In this document: positions 62,911 to 64,000 of the stretch, in pieces
How positions within the stretch are numbered: position 1 is the first letter of the stretch
Layout of the letters: every line of letters begins with the position of its first letter
Assembly (NCBI GenBank): GCA_001725155.1
Contig: MEFP01000008.1
Location: forward strand, 62,001-126,000
From: Lysobacteraceae bacterium SCN 69-320
Lineage (GTDB): Bacteria > Pseudomonadota > Gammaproteobacteria > Xanthomonadales > Rhodanobacteraceae
Reading direction: 5' to 3'
Length of the DNA stretch: 64,000 bases
The notes under the pieces: generated by a model
Told to the model about the DNA's origin: nothing
Database searches by the model: none
Seen by the model: only the letters and a program-made list of their open reading frames with translations
Program-made: the position numbers and the translations under genes

Positions 62911-64000
62911 TCATGTGGCGTCGCGCGCGAGCAACAGGTCGTCCTCGAGCGAGCCGGCCTCGTCGCGGGCAGCCTGCAGGCCGGCGACGAAGCGGCGCGC
63001 GGCCGCGGCGGGGCGCGGGTCGCCGTCGTGGCCGGACGACCATTGCGCCTGGCGCAGCAGCAGCGCGCCGGCGAAACAGCGCGCCAGATCGAAGGCGAGC
63101 GTGCGTGCGGCGGCTTCCAGGCGCAGCGGTTCGGCGCCGAGCACGGCCAGGCGTGCGAGCAGTTCCTGCGCGCGCGTGCGCAGCACGCCGCAGGCCGTCT
63201 GCAGCGAGGTCGCCTGCACATCCTGCAGCAACGCCGCGAATGCGCCGTGCCAGGCGCTCAGCGCGGCCGGATTGCGCAGCACGCGCAGCACGTCGAGCGC
63301 GAGCACGTTGGTCGTGCCTTCCCAGATCGGCAGCACCTGTGCATCGCGCAGCAACTGCGGCAGGCCGCCATCCTCGATATAGCCGGCGCCGCCGAGGCAT
63401 TCGACGGCTTCGGAGCAGATCGCGACCGCGAGCTTGCCGGTCCACAGCTTGGCCAGCGGAGTCAGCAGGCGCAGCAGCACGGCTGCGGATTCGTCGGCCT
63501 TGCCGTGCTGGGCGCGGCCGAGCAGTTCGACCACGTGGAAGGTCAGCTGGAAGGCGGCCTCGAAATCGGCCTGCAGCGCGGCCAGGGTGGTCCGGTGCAG
63601 CGGATGTTCGATCAGCAGCCGGCCGAAGGCGCGGCGCTTGAATGCGTAGTCGCGTGCGAGCGCGATGGCCCGGCGCATGGTCGCGATCGCGCAGACCGCG
63701 TTCCAGCTGCGCGTCACGTTGAGCATCGGCGCTATCGTGCGCACGCCGTGGCCGAGGCCGGCGACCGGCTCGGCCGGCGTGCCGAGCAGTTCGGTCTCGG
63801 CGCTGGGCAGTTCGCGCGTGCCGAGCTTCGGCTTCAGCCGGTTGACGGCCAGATCGCGCCAGCGTCCCTGCGCGTCGCGCGGCTCCAGATAGAACAGGGT
63901 CAGCGCATCGGCGCCGTCGCCGGCGCCGGCAGGGCGTGCGAGCGCGAGCGCCGTATCGGCCTGCACGGCCGAGGTGAACCATTTGCGCCCGTACAGCCGC
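62911..64000 (-). CDS. AidB-like acyl-CoA dehydrogenase (5' end beyond the window)
   Basis: A partial gene: the C-terminal 363 or so residues of a protein that continues past position 64000. The edge codons read GRKWFTSAVQADTALALARP, matching the K-W-F/Y motif of AidB-type dehydrogenases, then the linker, RDYAFKRRAFGRLLIEHPLHRTTLA and CLGGAGYIEDGGLPQLLRDAQVLPIWEGTTNVLALDVLR, the FAD-binding C-terminal stretch. AidB binds flavin and DNA and is linked to alkylation damage; closely related isovaleryl-CoA dehydrogenases are the alternative. The stop is at 62911, 28 bases before the kptA start. Confidence 0.9.
   Translation of the reverse strand, partial: RLYGRKWFTSAVQADTALALARPAGAGDGADALTLFYLEPRDAQGRWRDLAVNRLKPKLGTRELPSAETELLGTPAEPVAGLGHGVRTIAPMLNVTRSWNAVCAIATMRRAIALARDYAFKRRAFGRLLIEHPLHRTTLAALQADFEAAFQLTFHVVELLGRAQHGKADESAAVLLRLLTPLAKLWTGKLAVAICSEAVECLGGAGYIEDGGLPQLLRDAQVLPIWEGTTNVLALDVLRVLRNPAALSAWHGAFAALLQDVQATSLQTACGVLRTRAQELLARLAVLGAEPLRLEAAARTLAFDLARCFAGALLLRQAQWSSGHDGDPRPAAAARRFVAGLQAARDEAGSLEDDLLLARDAT

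Overview
The window is GC-rich throughout (roughly 68-70% G+C by eye) and densely coded on both strands. There are no rRNA or tRNA genes, insertion sequences or CRISPR arrays that I can see. The gene content fits a gammaproteobacterium of the Lysobacterales (Xanthomonadales), probably near the Rhodanobacteraceae: OxyR/AhpC/AhpD, the alpha-2-macroglobulin/PBP1C pair, a FimX-like REC-GGDEF-EAL protein, GTP-dependent PEPCK, a FadE-type acyl-CoA dehydrogenase, and a secreted S8 protease with PKD, PPC and P domains. This placement is inference; no taxonomic marker was compared.

Layout. 1-5 kb: housekeeping genes on the minus strand (rlmM, a CMP/dCMP-type deaminase, glnS, DUF3253, DinB-like). 4.9-8.4 kb: a DUF2007 protein, then an NAD-synthesis operon (nadA, a small possible ADP-ribosylation-related protein, nadB) preceded by two palindromes 30 bp apart. 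8.5-11.5 kb: small secreted protein, GST, EamA permease, msrA. 11.8-20.2 kb: giant alpha-2-macroglobulin plus pbpC, an envelope-defence and repair pair. 20.3-23 kb: divergent oxyR and ahpC-ahpD with a visible OxyR box. 23-26.1 kb: four-gene minus-strand operon with two roadblock/LC7 proteins, a Ras-like GTPase and an unknown lead protein (MglA/MglB-like module). 26.6-31.3 kb: DUF4097 protein, M1 aminopeptidase, PycTM-like membrane protein. 31.3-36 kb: fatty-acid block (thioesterase-like DUF4442, FadE, alpha/beta hydrolase, TetR). 36-40.9 kb: pckG, HDAC-like deacetylase, ECF sigma/anti-sigma/DUF4097 operon. 41-49.3 kb: a signalling block with 2OG oxygenase, Ser/Thr kinase, secreted repeat protein, second ECF sigma and two sulfotransferases. 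It also holds an internally deleted copy of the TPR-sulfotransferase gene. 49.3-53 kb: small membrane protein, GNAT, PNPOx-like, MocR regulator, sufT. 53-54.8 kb: repeat-rich region with a tandem hairpin array. 54.8-58.2 kb: FimX-like c-di-GMP protein and a small membrane protein. 58.9-61.3 kb: secreted subtilisin. 61.7-64 kb: stand-alone asparaginase N-domain, KptA, and an AidB-like acyl-CoA dehydrogenase cut by the window edge.

Themes. Redox and NAD metabolism recur (nadA/nadB, oxyR-ahpCD, msrA, GST, KptA). So does envelope sensing (two ECF sigma factors, anti-sigma, STPK, two DUF4097 proteins, A2M/PBP1C). Spatial or second-messenger signalling is represented by the roadblock-GTPase operon, the FimX-like protein and the orphan PycTM protein. 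Start codons were chosen from Shine-Dalgarno sequences, four-base ATGA overlaps and family N-termini.
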